Below are positions 42,818-51,360 of a DNA stretch of 64,000 nt, one piece after another (within the stretch, counting starts at the first letter, position 1; the number at the start of each line of letters is the position of its first letter). Both the position numbers and the translations under genes were made by a program. The notes below the pieces were generated by a model. It was given only the letters and a program-made list of their open reading frames with translations, did not search any database and was not told the DNA's origin. The DNA lies in NCBI GenBank assembly GCA_035297145.1, contig DATGZN010000026.1, positions 62,001-126,000 of the forward strand. Direction: 5' to 3'. Origin of the DNA: QHXW01 sp035297145. GTDB lineage: Bacteria; Acidobacteriota; Terriglobia; Bryobacterales; Bryobacteraceae.

Positions 42818-45130
42818 TTACTCCACCACTTCGAAGCTCCCCGTCAGCCGGATGTCCTCCGATGAATGCCCGATCATCACTTTGAACTCCCCCGGCTCCA
42901 CCACGCGCACCAACTGCCGGTTCAACAGCGACAAATCGTCCGGCGTAAGCGTGAAGTGCACGGTCTTCTTCTCTTCCGGCTCCAGCGCCACTTTCGCAAA
43001 ACCTTTCAACTGCTTCACCGGCGTAGTCACTGAGCTGATGAGATCACGGATATAAAGCTGCGCCACTTCCGCCCCCACGCGTTCGCCCGCATTCCGCACG
43101 TCAGCTGTGATGTGCACATCGCCTCCCGTATGCACTTTCGGCTCCTCGATGCGCAGATTGCTGTACTCGAAATTCGTATAGCTGAGGCCGTAGCCGAACT
43201 CCCAAAGCGGGAGCGGGCTCATATCGACGTAACGGCGGCCCCAACCATCCTTGATCCAGTATTCCTTCGACGGCTTGTAATTGTAAAATGCCGGCAGTTG
43301 CCCGGAGTGGCGCGGCACCGTGATGGCCAGCCGCCCGCTCGGATTCACATCGCCGAACAGGATGTCCGCGACTGCATTCCCTCCTTGCTCGCCCGGTAGC
43401 CACGCCTCCAGCACCGCCGGAACATGCTCCGCGATCCACCGCACCGAGAGCGGCCTCCCGTTCACCAGCACCACCACCGTCGGCGTGCCAGTCGCCGCCA
43501 CCGCCTCCACCAGTTCTTCCTGCATCCCCGTCAAATCGAGACTGGCGACATCGTAGCCTTCGCCGTCAGTGGCGTCCTCGGCCTCGCGTGCGTTCTCGCC
43601 CACAACGACAACCGCGACATCCGCGTTCTTCGCAGCAGCCCGCGCCTTCTCAATCTCATTCCCCTTCGTGCCCATCACGTCGCATCCCTTGACGTATTCG
43701 ACGCGCACACCTGGCCCCACCTTGTTCTGAATGCCCTCGCGAATCGTGACTACGTGCTGTAACACTTTGAGCGCGACGTAATCACCAAGGATGTTGTGCT
43801 CGTCATCCGCATTCGGCCCGATCAGCGCAATCGATTTGATGCTCTTCTTCAGCGGCAGCAGATTCTTTTCGTTCTTCAGCAGAACAATGCCCTCGCGCGC
43901 CACAGAGAGTGCCAACTCCTGACTCTCTTTCGTATGTGTCACCTGCACGGCGTGTTCCGGATCGACGAACGGATGGTCAAACAGCCCCAGGCGGAATTTC
44001 TGGCGCAGAATGCGGCTCACCGCGCGGTCAATGTACACCATGGAAACCCGGCCCTCGTGCACGTTCTCGATCATTGGCTGCATGTACGCCGGCTCGTAGG
44101 AAATGCCGACGTCGACGCCCGCCTTGATCGCCAGCTCGCCCGCCTTCTTCTGATCCGGCGCGATGTGTTCGTAGATCAATGTCGAGATCCCGCTGCCTTC
44201 ACTCAGCACCAAACCCTGAAAGCCCATCTCTTCGCGCAAGATCTTCGTCAGAATCCAGTCGGAGGAATGCGTGGGCACACCGTCAATCGCCGGATACGTG
44301 GCCATCACTCCCAAGGCGCCCATTTTCTTGACGCCCGCCATCCACGGCGGCAGAAACGAATCCCGCAGCATGCGCTCGGAAATTTCCATGGCCCCGCGCT
44401 CGAATCCGCTCGCCGGCTGGCTCTGTCCCGGATAATGGCAAAGCCCCGAGACGACCTTATCGGGCGCCGAAACATCTTCACCCTGCGCCGCCCCCACAAT
44501 GGTCTCCGCAATTCGCGAGCACACATACGGATCCTCGCTGAAGCCCTCCTGGTTCCGGCCGAGCCGCGGATCGCGATTCGGTTCGATGACCAACGTGTAG
44601 ATCTGGTGGATCCCGATGGCGCGCGCCTCCCGCGCTGCAACCGTGTAGATCTGCCGCACCAGATCCATGTTCCACGTGCTACCGATGGTCAAACCTTCCG
44701 GAAAAACCGTGGCCCCTGAGCACATCAGCCCATGGGTGCCTTCTTCGCTTTCCAGCAGCGGAATCTTGAGGCGCGTCTTTTCCGTGGCGATGTGCTGCAA
44801 TTCGTTCAGCAACTCCGCTTCCCGCCGTGTCCCCTCGGGCGCGACCGTATTGGTATACGTAAAGAATCCGCCGCCCGGCCCGACGCCCTGCTCGCGCGTC
44901 CCCTCGGTGAACCGCCGGCACGATTCGATCTTGGTGGCGTTGTCCTTGCCCAATTCATCGACGTATACACACGGCATGTTGATCTGCCCGAGCTTTTCCT
45001 CGAGCGTCATGCGCCCCAATAGGTCGCGCACGCGCACCTCGATCGGCTGATGCGGATCGAGATATAGCGGAGACTGCGCAAACAGGACAGCGGAACTAAA
45101 CAGAAGAACCAGCACACTCGGTCGGCCCAT
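42818..45130 (-). CDS. GH3-family beta-glucosidase-like protein, altered nucleophile motif
   Basis: Exported glycoside hydrolase family 3 protein of 770 residues with a signal peptide (MGRPSVLVLLFSSAVLFAQS), (beta/alpha)8 domain, alpha/beta sandwich and C-terminal Fn3-like domain. Substrate-binding elements include YTLVIEPNRDPRLGRNQEGF, and a GEN/Glu-rich EGYDVASLDL region in the second domain. In most family members the catalytic nucleophile is Asp in a xSDW/C motif; here the aligned segment reads FQGLVLSEGSGISTLIYE with Glu instead of Asp. Either the enzyme uses Glu or it acts differently. Its 3' end faces tdh. Sugar specificity unknown. Confidence 0.87.
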   Translation of the reverse strand: MGRPSVLVLLFSSAVLFAQSPLYLDPHQPIEVRVRDLLGRMTLEEKLGQINMPCVYVDELGKDNATKIESCRRFTEGTREQGVGPGGGFFTYTNTVAPEGTRREAELLNELQHIATEKTRLKIPLLESEEGTHGLMCSGATVFPEGLTIGSTWNMDLVRQIYTVAAREARAIGIHQIYTLVIEPNRDPRLGRNQEGFSEDPYVCSRIAETIVGAAQGEDVSAPDKVVSGLCHYPGQSQPASGFERGAMEISERMLRDSFLPPWMAGVKKMGALGVMATYPAIDGVPTHSSDWILTKILREEMGFQGLVLSEGSGISTLIYEHIAPDQKKAGELAIKAGVDVGISYEPAYMQPMIENVHEGRVSMVYIDRAVSRILRQKFRLGLFDHPFVDPEHAVQVTHTKESQELALSVAREGIVLLKNEKNLLPLKKSIKSIALIGPNADDEHNILGDYVALKVLQHVVTIREGIQNKVGPGVRVEYVKGCDVMGTKGNEIEKARAAAKNADVAVVVVGENAREAEDATDGEGYDVASLDLTGMQEELVEAVAATGTPTVVVLVNGRPLSVRWIAEHVPAVLEAWLPGEQGGNAVADILFGDVNPSGRLAITVPRHSGQLPAFYNYKPSKEYWIKDGWGRRYVDMSPLPLWEFGYGLSYTNFEYSNLRIEEPKVHTGGDVHITADVRNAGERVGAEVAQLYIRDLISSVTTPVKQLKGFAKVALEPEEKKTVHFTLTPDDLSLLNRQLVRVVEPGEFKVMIGHSSEDIRLTGSFEVVE

Positions 45131-45165
45131 CGGTTTTCCTCCTAGCCGACCTGAATATACTGCAA

Positions 45166-45606
45166 CTAGAGTGATTCAGACAAATCCTCCCGGCCGGGCA
45201 CGATTCGAAACTTTTTGCGCCCTTCGATCCGGTAGGTCTCAAAATCATCGTGATCGATGGTAAAAATCAGCTGGATCGACTCACGCTGCGCAAGATGGAC
45301 CAGTGTGGCATCGGCAAAATCCATCGGCCGGTCTCGATATTTCGACATCAGGCTATTTAGAGAGCTTAAGTCGTCGTCCGTGATCGCTCTGACCGTCACC
45401 GCGCCAGATCGGACGAGTCGCCATGCCGCATCCACATCGTTTGTGCGGTTGCCGAGCAGGTGAAATGCCTCCGTGAGAACAGCGGCCGAAGTTACTAGGG
45501 GCACAGGAAGCGATTGAAACGAACTCACGCATGCCTCGTGCCAAGGATCGGCACGGTTAATCATGGCCACAATAGGACCCGTATCAACTAGGGCGCGATC
45601 GCGCAT
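45166..45606 (-). CDS. PIN-domain toxin (VapC-like ribonuclease)
   Basis: Metal-dependent RNase toxin of 146 residues. Acidic PIN residues are visible: Asp in LVDTGPIVAMI, Glu in LTEAFHLLG, Asp in MDFADATLVHLA and Asp in FTIDHDDFETY. Its ATG overlaps the end of the antitoxin gene by 23 bp in the same direction, which is the usual order of antitoxin then toxin. Confidence 0.9.
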   Translation of the reverse strand: MRDRALVDTGPIVAMINRADPWHEACVSSFQSLPVPLVTSAAVLTEAFHLLGNRTNDVDAAWRLVRSGAVTVRAITDDDLSSLNSLMSKYRDRPMDFADATLVHLAQRESIQLIFTIDHDDFETYRIEGRKKFRIVPGREDLSESL

Positions 45607-45880
45607 GCTGCTTCCTCAGGCGTTCGCGGATCGCTTGGCGTGCGGCTTCGCCATGACTGGGAATGTCGCGCGATATCGTACCGAAATACTTCGTGGCCTC
45701 GCGATGCAGCCGCACCTGCTCCGCCTCATCGTCGGAGTCACTCTTGCCGTTGCGCAACCAGTCCTGTACGACGCGATCCAGCAGACCGGATACTGACCGC
45801 CCTTCCATACGCGCCCGGCGCTCTAATGCGGCTTTCAAATCCGGCGAAACCCGCCAACTGAAGACCTCGCTCTTGGCCAT
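45584..45880 (-). CDS. Ribbon-helix-helix antitoxin
   Basis: Protein of 98 residues. The N-terminus (EVFSWRVSPDLKAALERRAR, then MEGRSVSGLLDRVVQDWL) is a ribbon-helix-helix DNA-binding unit. The charged C-terminal half probably wraps the PIN toxin. It is the first gene of the pair, and it probably autoregulates its own promoter. Confidence 0.87.
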   Translation of the reverse strand: MAKSEVFSWRVSPDLKAALERRARMEGRSVSGLLDRVVQDWLRNGKSDSDDEAEQVRLHREATKYFGTISRDIPSHGEAARQAIRERLRKQHARSRPS

Positions 45881-45913
45881 GTATTACATTGTAGTGCACG
45901 CGTGAGATCCTCG

Positions 45914-46420
45914 CTATCCGGGCGCCACCACCCGAAACTCTACTGGTCTCACCGTTTGACCCGCCGTCTCCGCCAGCAATTCGCGCATCGTCTTGCGTGA
46001 TACCGGATCCCGCAGATCCGGCTCAAGCTCCGCCATCGGCGCCAGCACAAACCGCCGCTCGGCGAATCGCGGATGCGGAATGGTCAGCTCGCCCGTCTGC
46101 ACAATGGCATTCCCAAAAAACAAAATGTCGATGTCAATCGTGCGCGGTCCGTTCGCGATCCCTCGCCGCCGCCCCAATTCCCGCTCGATTTTGACAATGC
46201 GCCCCAGCAACTGCCGCGGAAACAGTTCCGTCTCCGCTTCTGCAACCATGTTCAAAAACCACCGCTGGTTCTTGATCCCCTGCGGCTCAGTCTCATAAAC
46301 CGAAGACAACCGAGTGATGCGTAGCTCCCGCGAGTGCAGCCGCTCCACCGCTGCCTGCAAATTCTGCTCACGCTCCCCGACATTGGAACCCAGCCCGAGG
46401 TAAACGGTCTTCCCTAACAC
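45914..46420 (-). CDS. folK: 2-amino-4-hydroxy-6-hydroxymethyldihydropteridine pyrophosphokinase
   Basis: Folate enzyme that pyrophosphorylates 6-hydroxymethyl-dihydropterin. Motifs: YLGLGSNVGEREQNL, SSVYETEPQG, RWFLNMVAE, GPRTIDIDILFFG and IPHPRFAERRFVL. The frame is open to 46471, inside ruvB, but the region before GKTVYLGLGSN is a low-complexity repeat-like stretch, so GTG at 46420 is the likelier start. It lies just behind ruvB, probably in the same operon. About 168 residues. Confidence 0.93.
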   Translation of the reverse strand: MLGKTVYLGLGSNVGEREQNLQAAVERLHSRELRITRLSSVYETEPQGIKNQRWFLNMVAEAETELFPRQLLGRIVKIERELGRRRGIANGPRTIDIDILFFGNAIVQTGELTIPHPRFAERRFVLAPMAELEPDLRDPVSRKTMRELLAETAGQTVRPVEFRVVAPG

Positions 46421-46446
46421 CTGAAACCTGGCACCTAGCACCTCAA
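46413..46446. repeat. Imperfect CACCT-type short repeat at the ruvB/folK junction
   Basis: Plus strand reads CCTAACACCTGAAACCTGGCACCTAGCACCT, a run of four near-copies of ACCT-containing hexamers to nonamers. Such strings occur in scattered copies in some Acidobacteriota intergenic regions; here it reaches into the ends of both genes. Confidence 0.4.
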
Positions 46447-47474
46447 AACAACCCCGCCTGCTCTCCACCACGCAGCCTTCTCTGCACCTTGAAATAATCG
46501 AACGCGCTCTCCGTCGCCACGCGCCCGCGTGGTGTGCGGTTGAGAAAGCCGAGCTGGATTAGATAGGGCTCGTACACTTCTTCAATGGTCTCCGGCTCCT
46601 CGCCGATCGACGCCCCTATGGTATTCACGCCCACCGGTCCGCCGCCGTAATTCCGCAGCACCGTCAGCATGATTTTCTGGTCGATCTCGTCCAGCCCGAA
46701 TCGGTCCACCTCGAGCAGGTCGAGCGCCGTCTCCGCCACCGCGCGCGAAATCCTGCCGTCCGCGCGCACTTGCGCATAGTCCCGCACGCGCCGTAACAGC
46801 CGGTTGGCGATGCGCGGCGTCCCCCGGCTGCGCCGTGAGATTTCCTCCGCGCCTTCTTCATCAATCTCCACGCTCAGCAGCCGCGCCGACCGTTTCACGA
46901 TCTGCTCCAGCTCCTCGACGCCGTAGTGATTGAGCCGCAGCACCAGTCCGAAACGTCCGCGTAGCGGCCCGCTCACGAGGCCCTGCCGCGTGGTCGCGCC
47001 AATCGCCGTGAACTTCGGAATCTCGATCGAATGCGTGCGCGCTCCCGGCCCGGCGCCGATCAGAATGTCCACGCGAAAATCCTCGATCGCCGCGTAGAGG
47101 ATCTCTTCCACGTCCGGCAGCAGCCGGTGAATCTCGTCGATAAAGAAAACCTGCCGCGTTTTGATATTGGTCAGAATGCCGGTGAGGTCGAGCTTTTTCT
47201 GCAAAATTGGCCCGGAGGTCTGCTGGAACTCGACCCCCAGCTCCTCCGCGATGATCGCGGCGAGCGTAGTCTTTCCGAGGCCCGGCGGACCGTAGAGCAG
47301 CACATGGTCCATCGCCTCGCCCCGTCGCCGCGCCGCCTCGATCGCGATGGCGAGATTCTCCTTAAGCTTCGCCTGCCCCGTAAATTCGTTGAGCCTCCGC
47401 GGCCGCAGCCCAGCCTCAAACTGCGCCTCATCGTCCTGCGGCGCCGCGGAAACAATGCGAGGATCCATGCTCAC
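46443..47474 (-). CDS. ruvB: Holliday junction branch migration ATPase RuvB
   Basis: Hexameric AAA+ motor that drives branch migration with RuvA. Walker A GPPGLGKTTLA, Walker B VFFIDEIHRLLP, sensor 1 GATTRQGL, arginine finger GPLRGRFGLV and a C-terminal winged helix with TPRGRVATESAFDY. 343 residues, standard length. It is separated from ruvA by two short genes on the way, so the usual ruvAB adjacency is broken. Confidence 0.97.
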   Translation of the reverse strand: MSMDPRIVSAAPQDDEAQFEAGLRPRRLNEFTGQAKLKENLAIAIEAARRRGEAMDHVLLYGPPGLGKTTLAAIIAEELGVEFQQTSGPILQKKLDLTGILTNIKTRQVFFIDEIHRLLPDVEEILYAAIEDFRVDILIGAGPGARTHSIEIPKFTAIGATTRQGLVSGPLRGRFGLVLRLNHYGVEELEQIVKRSARLLSVEIDEEGAEEISRRSRGTPRIANRLLRRVRDYAQVRADGRISRAVAETALDLLEVDRFGLDEIDQKIMLTVLRNYGGGPVGVNTIGASIGEEPETIEEVYEPYLIQLGFLNRTPRGRVATESAFDYFKVQRRLRGGEQAGLF

Positions 47475-47688
47475 AGCTATCTGTTATAGCTTAGCCCTGA
47501 CGGCGCTCCAAACCGCTCACTGACGCGCGCAGCTCAGTATCGGTTGTATCGCTTGCCGAGCCGTGACCAAAGGGAGCGGTCATGCTTCACATTTGCCCCG
47601 CACTGGTGGTCTGGATCAATAAGGGCCTGACTCAAAGTGGTGCGCAACGTTCTCTCGCGGAAGGGCTGGGGCTTAATCCGCCCCAACC

Positions 47689-47880
47689 TCAACCTCGATT
47701 CGTCCGCAATTTGGGCGGGCGCGTGGCTTGCGGCAGTTCGAAGTGAAGTTCGAGCGCTTCTTTCAGATTGGCGAGAGCGGCTTCCTCGGATTCACCCTGG
47801 CTGGCAACATCAACTTCCAAGCACTGGGAGACATACCAATTCCCCTCGCACCAGACGGTTGCGGCGAATGGTCGCTTCAC
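47689..47880 (-). CDS. HicB-like antitoxin
   Basis: Protein of 63 residues: MKRPFAATVWCEGNWYVSQC, then LEVDVASQGESEEAALANLK and EALELHFELP. This is the short HicB partial RNase H-like domain without a DNA-binding tail. No hicA is on either side, so it may be an orphan. It overlaps an opposite-strand open frame, but the HicB pattern is clear. Confidence 0.8.
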   Translation of the reverse strand: MKRPFAATVWCEGNWYVSQCLEVDVASQGESEEAALANLKEALELHFELPQATRPPKLRTNRG

Positions 47881-48014
47881 GACTGCATTCTTTCACAGGA
47901 CGACTGGGCCTCGCACAAACCAAGGCGCTAGGATCAAGACGTACAAGCGATCACCTTGGACCGCGCCGAGACGTTGCGCAGCATCTTCTTGAGACCGTTT
48001 TGGTCGGGACACGA

Positions 48015-48757
48015 ATGGTGTACCGAGCGGACCAAAGCCGAGGGGCGCACGATTTCGACCTGTGCTACCCCGACGGACGCGTATCCGCCTTGGAAGTTAC
48101 CTCATCGGTGGATGATGTCGGAGAACGAACCAACGCGGCAATTCTTGACAAGCGGAAAGGTGGTCCAGCCATCAAGACCAAACTTTGCAAGAAGGATTGG
48201 TACATAACGCCAGCGCCAGGCGCGAACATCAACAAGATTCGAGCGAGTGTCGACGAATATCTGGCTGCCGTCGAATCCGCCGGCATCGAGAAGTTCTTCG
48301 GTCCGATCGATTTGCATCCGAGCGTAGAACGCATTTATTGTGATCTCGGCGTGGTGAGCGGCTCGGTCTTTCCGTGGAAAGAACCGGGGTACATCTGGAT
48401 GGCGCCCCCCGGTGGAGGCGGTGCCCTCAAGGCAAGCACGGTCATCGATGCGGCCGAACGTGAGGCATTTAGGGAGGACAACCGAAAGAAACTGGGTGCA
48501 GCCAGTACTGACGAAAGACACCTGGTTGTATACGTTTATCCGACCAATTACCTGCCTTGGTGCGCGCTTGTAGATTTCGAGCCTCCGCCAGACTTGCCAC
48601 GGCTTCCATTGGAGATTACGGAAATATGGGTGTACAGTGAGACCCACTCGGAGCATCAGTACGCTGTGTGGCGAGCGGCGCTCTCTCTCCTTGGCGCAAT
48701 CTTGGGCCCGTTAGCCTCAAGATCGTCATCTGACAAGGTGCTAGAAACATCTCCTCC
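48015..48757 (+). pseudogene. Hypothetical protein gene with unclear 3' end
   Basis: Convincing coding sequence runs from about 47940 to 48690: MVYRADQSRGAHDFDLCYPD, VERIYCDLGVVSGSVFPWKE, DERHLVVYVYPTNYLPWCAL and PLEITEIWVYSETHSEHQYA. It does not match a family I can name. The upstream part of its frame (from 47637) overlaps the HicB gene on the other strand and is not coding, so ATG 48015 is the best guess for the start. The frame has no stop until 49157 and runs through ruvA in antisense. The natural 3' end is therefore probably lost, or the gene is joined to ruvA sequence by a rearrangement. Confidence 0.55.
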
Positions 48758-49351
48758 TCACCGCACCAGCTCCAACGCCCTCCGAAACAGCGGCTCGAAC
48801 TCCGTCCCCGCGCCACCCGCCTTGGCCTTGCGCACTGCCTGCTCCGCTGCCGGCCGCGCGCACCCCAAATTCATCAGCGCTGAAAGCACATCCTGCTCGA
48901 TCTCGCTGAGCGACGGCGCTGCCGGGGCCGCGGCGCCCTCACCCACCGGCGCGGGCAGCTTGTCACGCAGTTCCAGCACCATGCGTTCCGCCGTCTTTTT
49001 GCCCACTCCCGGAATCCGTACCAGCCTTTCCACTTCGCCCTTGCGAATCGCCGCGATCAGCTCTCCAGCCGCCAAGCCCGACAGCACTTTGATCGCCAGC
49101 GACGGCCCAATGCCGCTCACCCCGATCAACTTCTCGAACATGTTCTTCTCGTCCTGAGAGAGAAACCCGTAAAGCGCCAGCGTGTCCTCACGGACGTGCG
49201 TATACACCCGCAGCCGCACCTCCGCGCCCGCCTCCGGCAGGTGTGTGTAAGTCGTAATGGGTATGTGCAGCTCATACCCCACGCCGCCCGCGTCCACCAC
49301 CGCCTGATTCGGATGTTTCTCCACCAGCACTCCCCGCAGCGCCGCAATCAT
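48758..49351 (-). CDS. ruvA: Holliday junction DNA helicase subunit RuvA
   Basis: Tetrameric DNA-binding partner of RuvB. It starts MIAALRGVLVEKHPNQAVVD with OB fold (1-63), two helix-hairpin-helix motifs (IGVSGIGPSLAIKVLSGL and RIPGVGKKTAERMVLEL) and a C-terminal three-helix domain (SALMNLGCARPAAEQAVRKA). The open frame extends to 49468 but the first 39 residues are spurious. 197 residues, normal for the family. Confidence 0.96.
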   Translation of the reverse strand: MIAALRGVLVEKHPNQAVVDAGGVGYELHIPITTYTHLPEAGAEVRLRVYTHVREDTLALYGFLSQDEKNMFEKLIGVSGIGPSLAIKVLSGLAAGELIAAIRKGEVERLVRIPGVGKKTAERMVLELRDKLPAPVGEGAAAPAAPSLSEIEQDVLSALMNLGCARPAAEQAVRKAKAGGAGTEFEPLFRRALELVR

Positions 49352-49370
49352 AGGCTTCAGTATGCCATTG

Positions 49371-49400
49371 GATTCGCGTTGATTCGCGTGCATTCGCGGC
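49371..49400. repeat. Three 10-bp phased repeats between ruvA and rsmE
   Basis: GATTCGCGTT, GATTCGCGTG, CATTCGCGGC stand head to tail. The core ATTCGCG recurs every helical turn. It lies between two divergent genes and may serve as a shared operator or be a mobile short repeat; a single copy of the core also occurs near 42800. Confidence 0.6.
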
Positions 49401-49412
49401 CTACCATGTCTT

Positions 49413-50141
49413 TTGGCCCGCCGCCGCTTCTTCGTCGACCGCATCCGCGACAACCACGCCTCGCTCACCGGCGATGACGCCCACCATCTAGCCCGCGTAC
49501 TCCGAGCCGAGCCCGGCCAACGCTACGAAATCTCCGATAACGAACGCGCCTACCTGGCCGAAATCGCCGCCATCACTCCCCACCACGTCACGTTCACCGT
49601 CATCGAGCTGCTTCCCACTCTCCCACCTCAGCCCGAAATCACACTCTACGCTGCTCTCATCAAGTTCGATCGCTTCGAGTGGCTCATCGAAAAGGCCACC
49701 GAACTCGGTGTCTCGCGCCTCGTCCCGGTAACCTCCGAGCGAATCGAAAAGGGTCTCGCCCCAGCCGCCGCCAAACGTCTCGACCGATGGCGTAAGATCG
49801 CCCGCGAAAGCAGCCAGCAATCCCGCCGCATTCGCCTCCCCGAAATTTCCCCTGTCGAGCCGTTCGCCACCGCAATCGCCGACGCCTCTCCGCACAGCCG
49901 CTTCTTTCTCGACGAACAGCCCGGCGCCCCGCTTTTATTGCAGGCATTCCCACCAGACCCTCCCAAAGACGCCGTGGTGATCCTCACCGGCCCCGAAGGC
50001 GGCTGGACCGATCGCGAGCGCACCGCCGCGGTGAACGCCGGCTGGAAACCCGTTTCGATGGGCGCGAACATCCTCCGGGCTGAGACCGCCGCCATCTCCG
50101 CCCTGGCCGTTCTTAGTCAGGCCTGTCACATTCTCTCCTGA
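49413..50141 (+). CDS. rsmE: 16S rRNA (uracil1498-N3)-methyltransferase
   Basis: SPOUT-fold RNA methyltransferase modifying U1498 in the decoding region. N-terminal PUA-like part ends near residue 75; the knotted SAM site holds EKATELGVSRLVPVTSERI, LTGPEGGWTDRE and GANILRAETA. Start is TTG at 49413 (MARRRFFVDRI); the ATG at 49406 is out of frame. 242 residues. Confidence 0.95.
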   Translation: MARRRFFVDRIRDNHASLTGDDAHHLARVLRAEPGQRYEISDNERAYLAEIAAITPHHVTFTVIELLPTLPPQPEITLYAALIKFDRFEWLIEKATELGVSRLVPVTSERIEKGLAPAAAKRLDRWRKIARESSQQSRRIRLPEISPVEPFATAIADASPHSRFFLDEQPGAPLLLQAFPPDPPKDAVVILTGPEGGWTDRERTAAVNAGWKPVSMGANILRAETAAISALAVLSQACHILS

Positions 50142-50179
50142 GAGCGGACCCTCCAGCCGATTACAATAGAGAAAGGCCC

Positions 50180-51352
50180 ATGGGTCAGTATCTAGGCATG
50201 GCTTCGGAGATTGCGCTGTTGTGCGCGTTGGCCGCCGTTCAGTGGCGGATCGCTCGCGCCGCTATTTCATTCATTAATAGGCACTTAGCGGGACGGTCTG
50301 CTCGCGCGGCCCGCATCGCCACAATAACGGTGTTCACAGCCGTGATCCTCGCCCTGCTCCTCCATTTGCCAAATGCCCACATCCTGCCGCTGCCCGGCGT
50401 GTTCTTCGGTTGGGTGCGGGGAGCGGCGTTAATCTGGGCGTTGACCTCGGCTCCCGCCTGGCTGGTTCTGCAATTGCTCCGGTCCCGCCAACCCCGCGAG
50501 GATACCGTCGATTCCACCCGTCGCGCCCTGTTGCACACGTTGACAGGAGCCGCCGTCGCCGCTCCATTTGCTCTTGTCGGGTTCGGCGCCATCGTCGAGC
50601 GCACCGATTTCCAGGTCACGGAAGTTGACGTGCCCATCCCCGGCCTCCATCCTGACCTCGTAGGGCTGCGCCTGGTTCAGCTCAGCGACATCCATTTGAG
50701 CCCGTTTTTGAGCGAAAAGGAATTCGCTCGCGCGGTAGACGCCGCTAACGAACTTCGGCCACATCTGATGTTCGTGACCGGCGATCTAATTTCCGTGCAT
50801 AACGATCCTCTGGATGCCTGCCTGCGCCAGATCGCCCGCTTGCGCTCCGATGCCGGGATCTTGGGCTGCCTCGGAAATCACGAAGTCTACGCCGGCGTGG
50901 AAGACTATGCGACCGAACGGGCTGCACGCCTCGGCATTCCCTTTCTGCGTGGCGAGTCCCGACAACTCCGGTTCGGAAATGCCCGGCTCAACGTCGTTGG
51001 TATCGACTACCAGAGAATGAGCTGGCACGATCACTATCTCGAAGGCGCGGAGCGCCTGGTGGCGCCGGGAGCCCTCAACATTCTGCTCCAGCACAATCCC
51101 GACGTCTTCCCAACCGCCGCGCGCCAGGGCTGGGACCTCACGCTCGCCGGCCACACGCACGGTGGCCAGGTCAACTTTGAGATCCTACACCAGAACTTGA
51201 ACGTGGCCCGTTTCTACACGCCTTACGTCCGCGGTCTCTATCGCTCCGGCCCGTCTGCCGTCTACGTCACACGCGGCATCGGCACCATCGGGATGCCCGC
51301 TCGCATTGGCGCCCCGCCCGAGATCACTTTGATCCGCTTGCGAAAGGCCTGA
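50180..51352 (+). CDS. Membrane-anchored metallophosphoesterase
   Basis: Protein of 390 residues. Residues ~1-125 contain three to four membrane helices; the catalytic domain (from ~150) carries LSDIHLSPF, VTGDLISV, LGNHEVYAG, LQHNPDVFP and GHTHGGQVN, the complete dinuclear metal set of YkuE/YaeI-type enzymes. The product likely faces the periplasm. An RBS-like AGAAAGG lies before the ATG. It is followed after 8 bp by another phosphoesterase gene. Confidence 0.9.
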   Translation: MGQYLGMASEIALLCALAAVQWRIARAAISFINRHLAGRSARAARIATITVFTAVILALLLHLPNAHILPLPGVFFGWVRGAALIWALTSAPAWLVLQLLRSRQPREDTVDSTRRALLHTLTGAAVAAPFALVGFGAIVERTDFQVTEVDVPIPGLHPDLVGLRLVQLSDIHLSPFLSEKEFARAVDAANELRPHLMFVTGDLISVHNDPLDACLRQIARLRSDAGILGCLGNHEVYAGVEDYATERAARLGIPFLRGESRQLRFGNARLNVVGIDYQRMSWHDHYLEGAERLVAPGALNILLQHNPDVFPTAARQGWDLTLAGHTHGGQVNFEILHQNLNVARFYTPYVRGLYRSGPSAVYVTRGIGTIGMPARIGAPPEITLIRLRKA

Positions 51353-51360
51353 AGCCGCTC

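Noticed and set aside
47474..47690. A hicA partner downstream of the HicB-like gene
   Set aside because: Translated the minus strand here; the residues do not show the HicA double-stranded RNA-binding pattern.
47637..47900. 5' part of the long plus frame before the hypothetical gene
   Set aside because: It is antisense to a clear HicB-like protein, so it is not coding.
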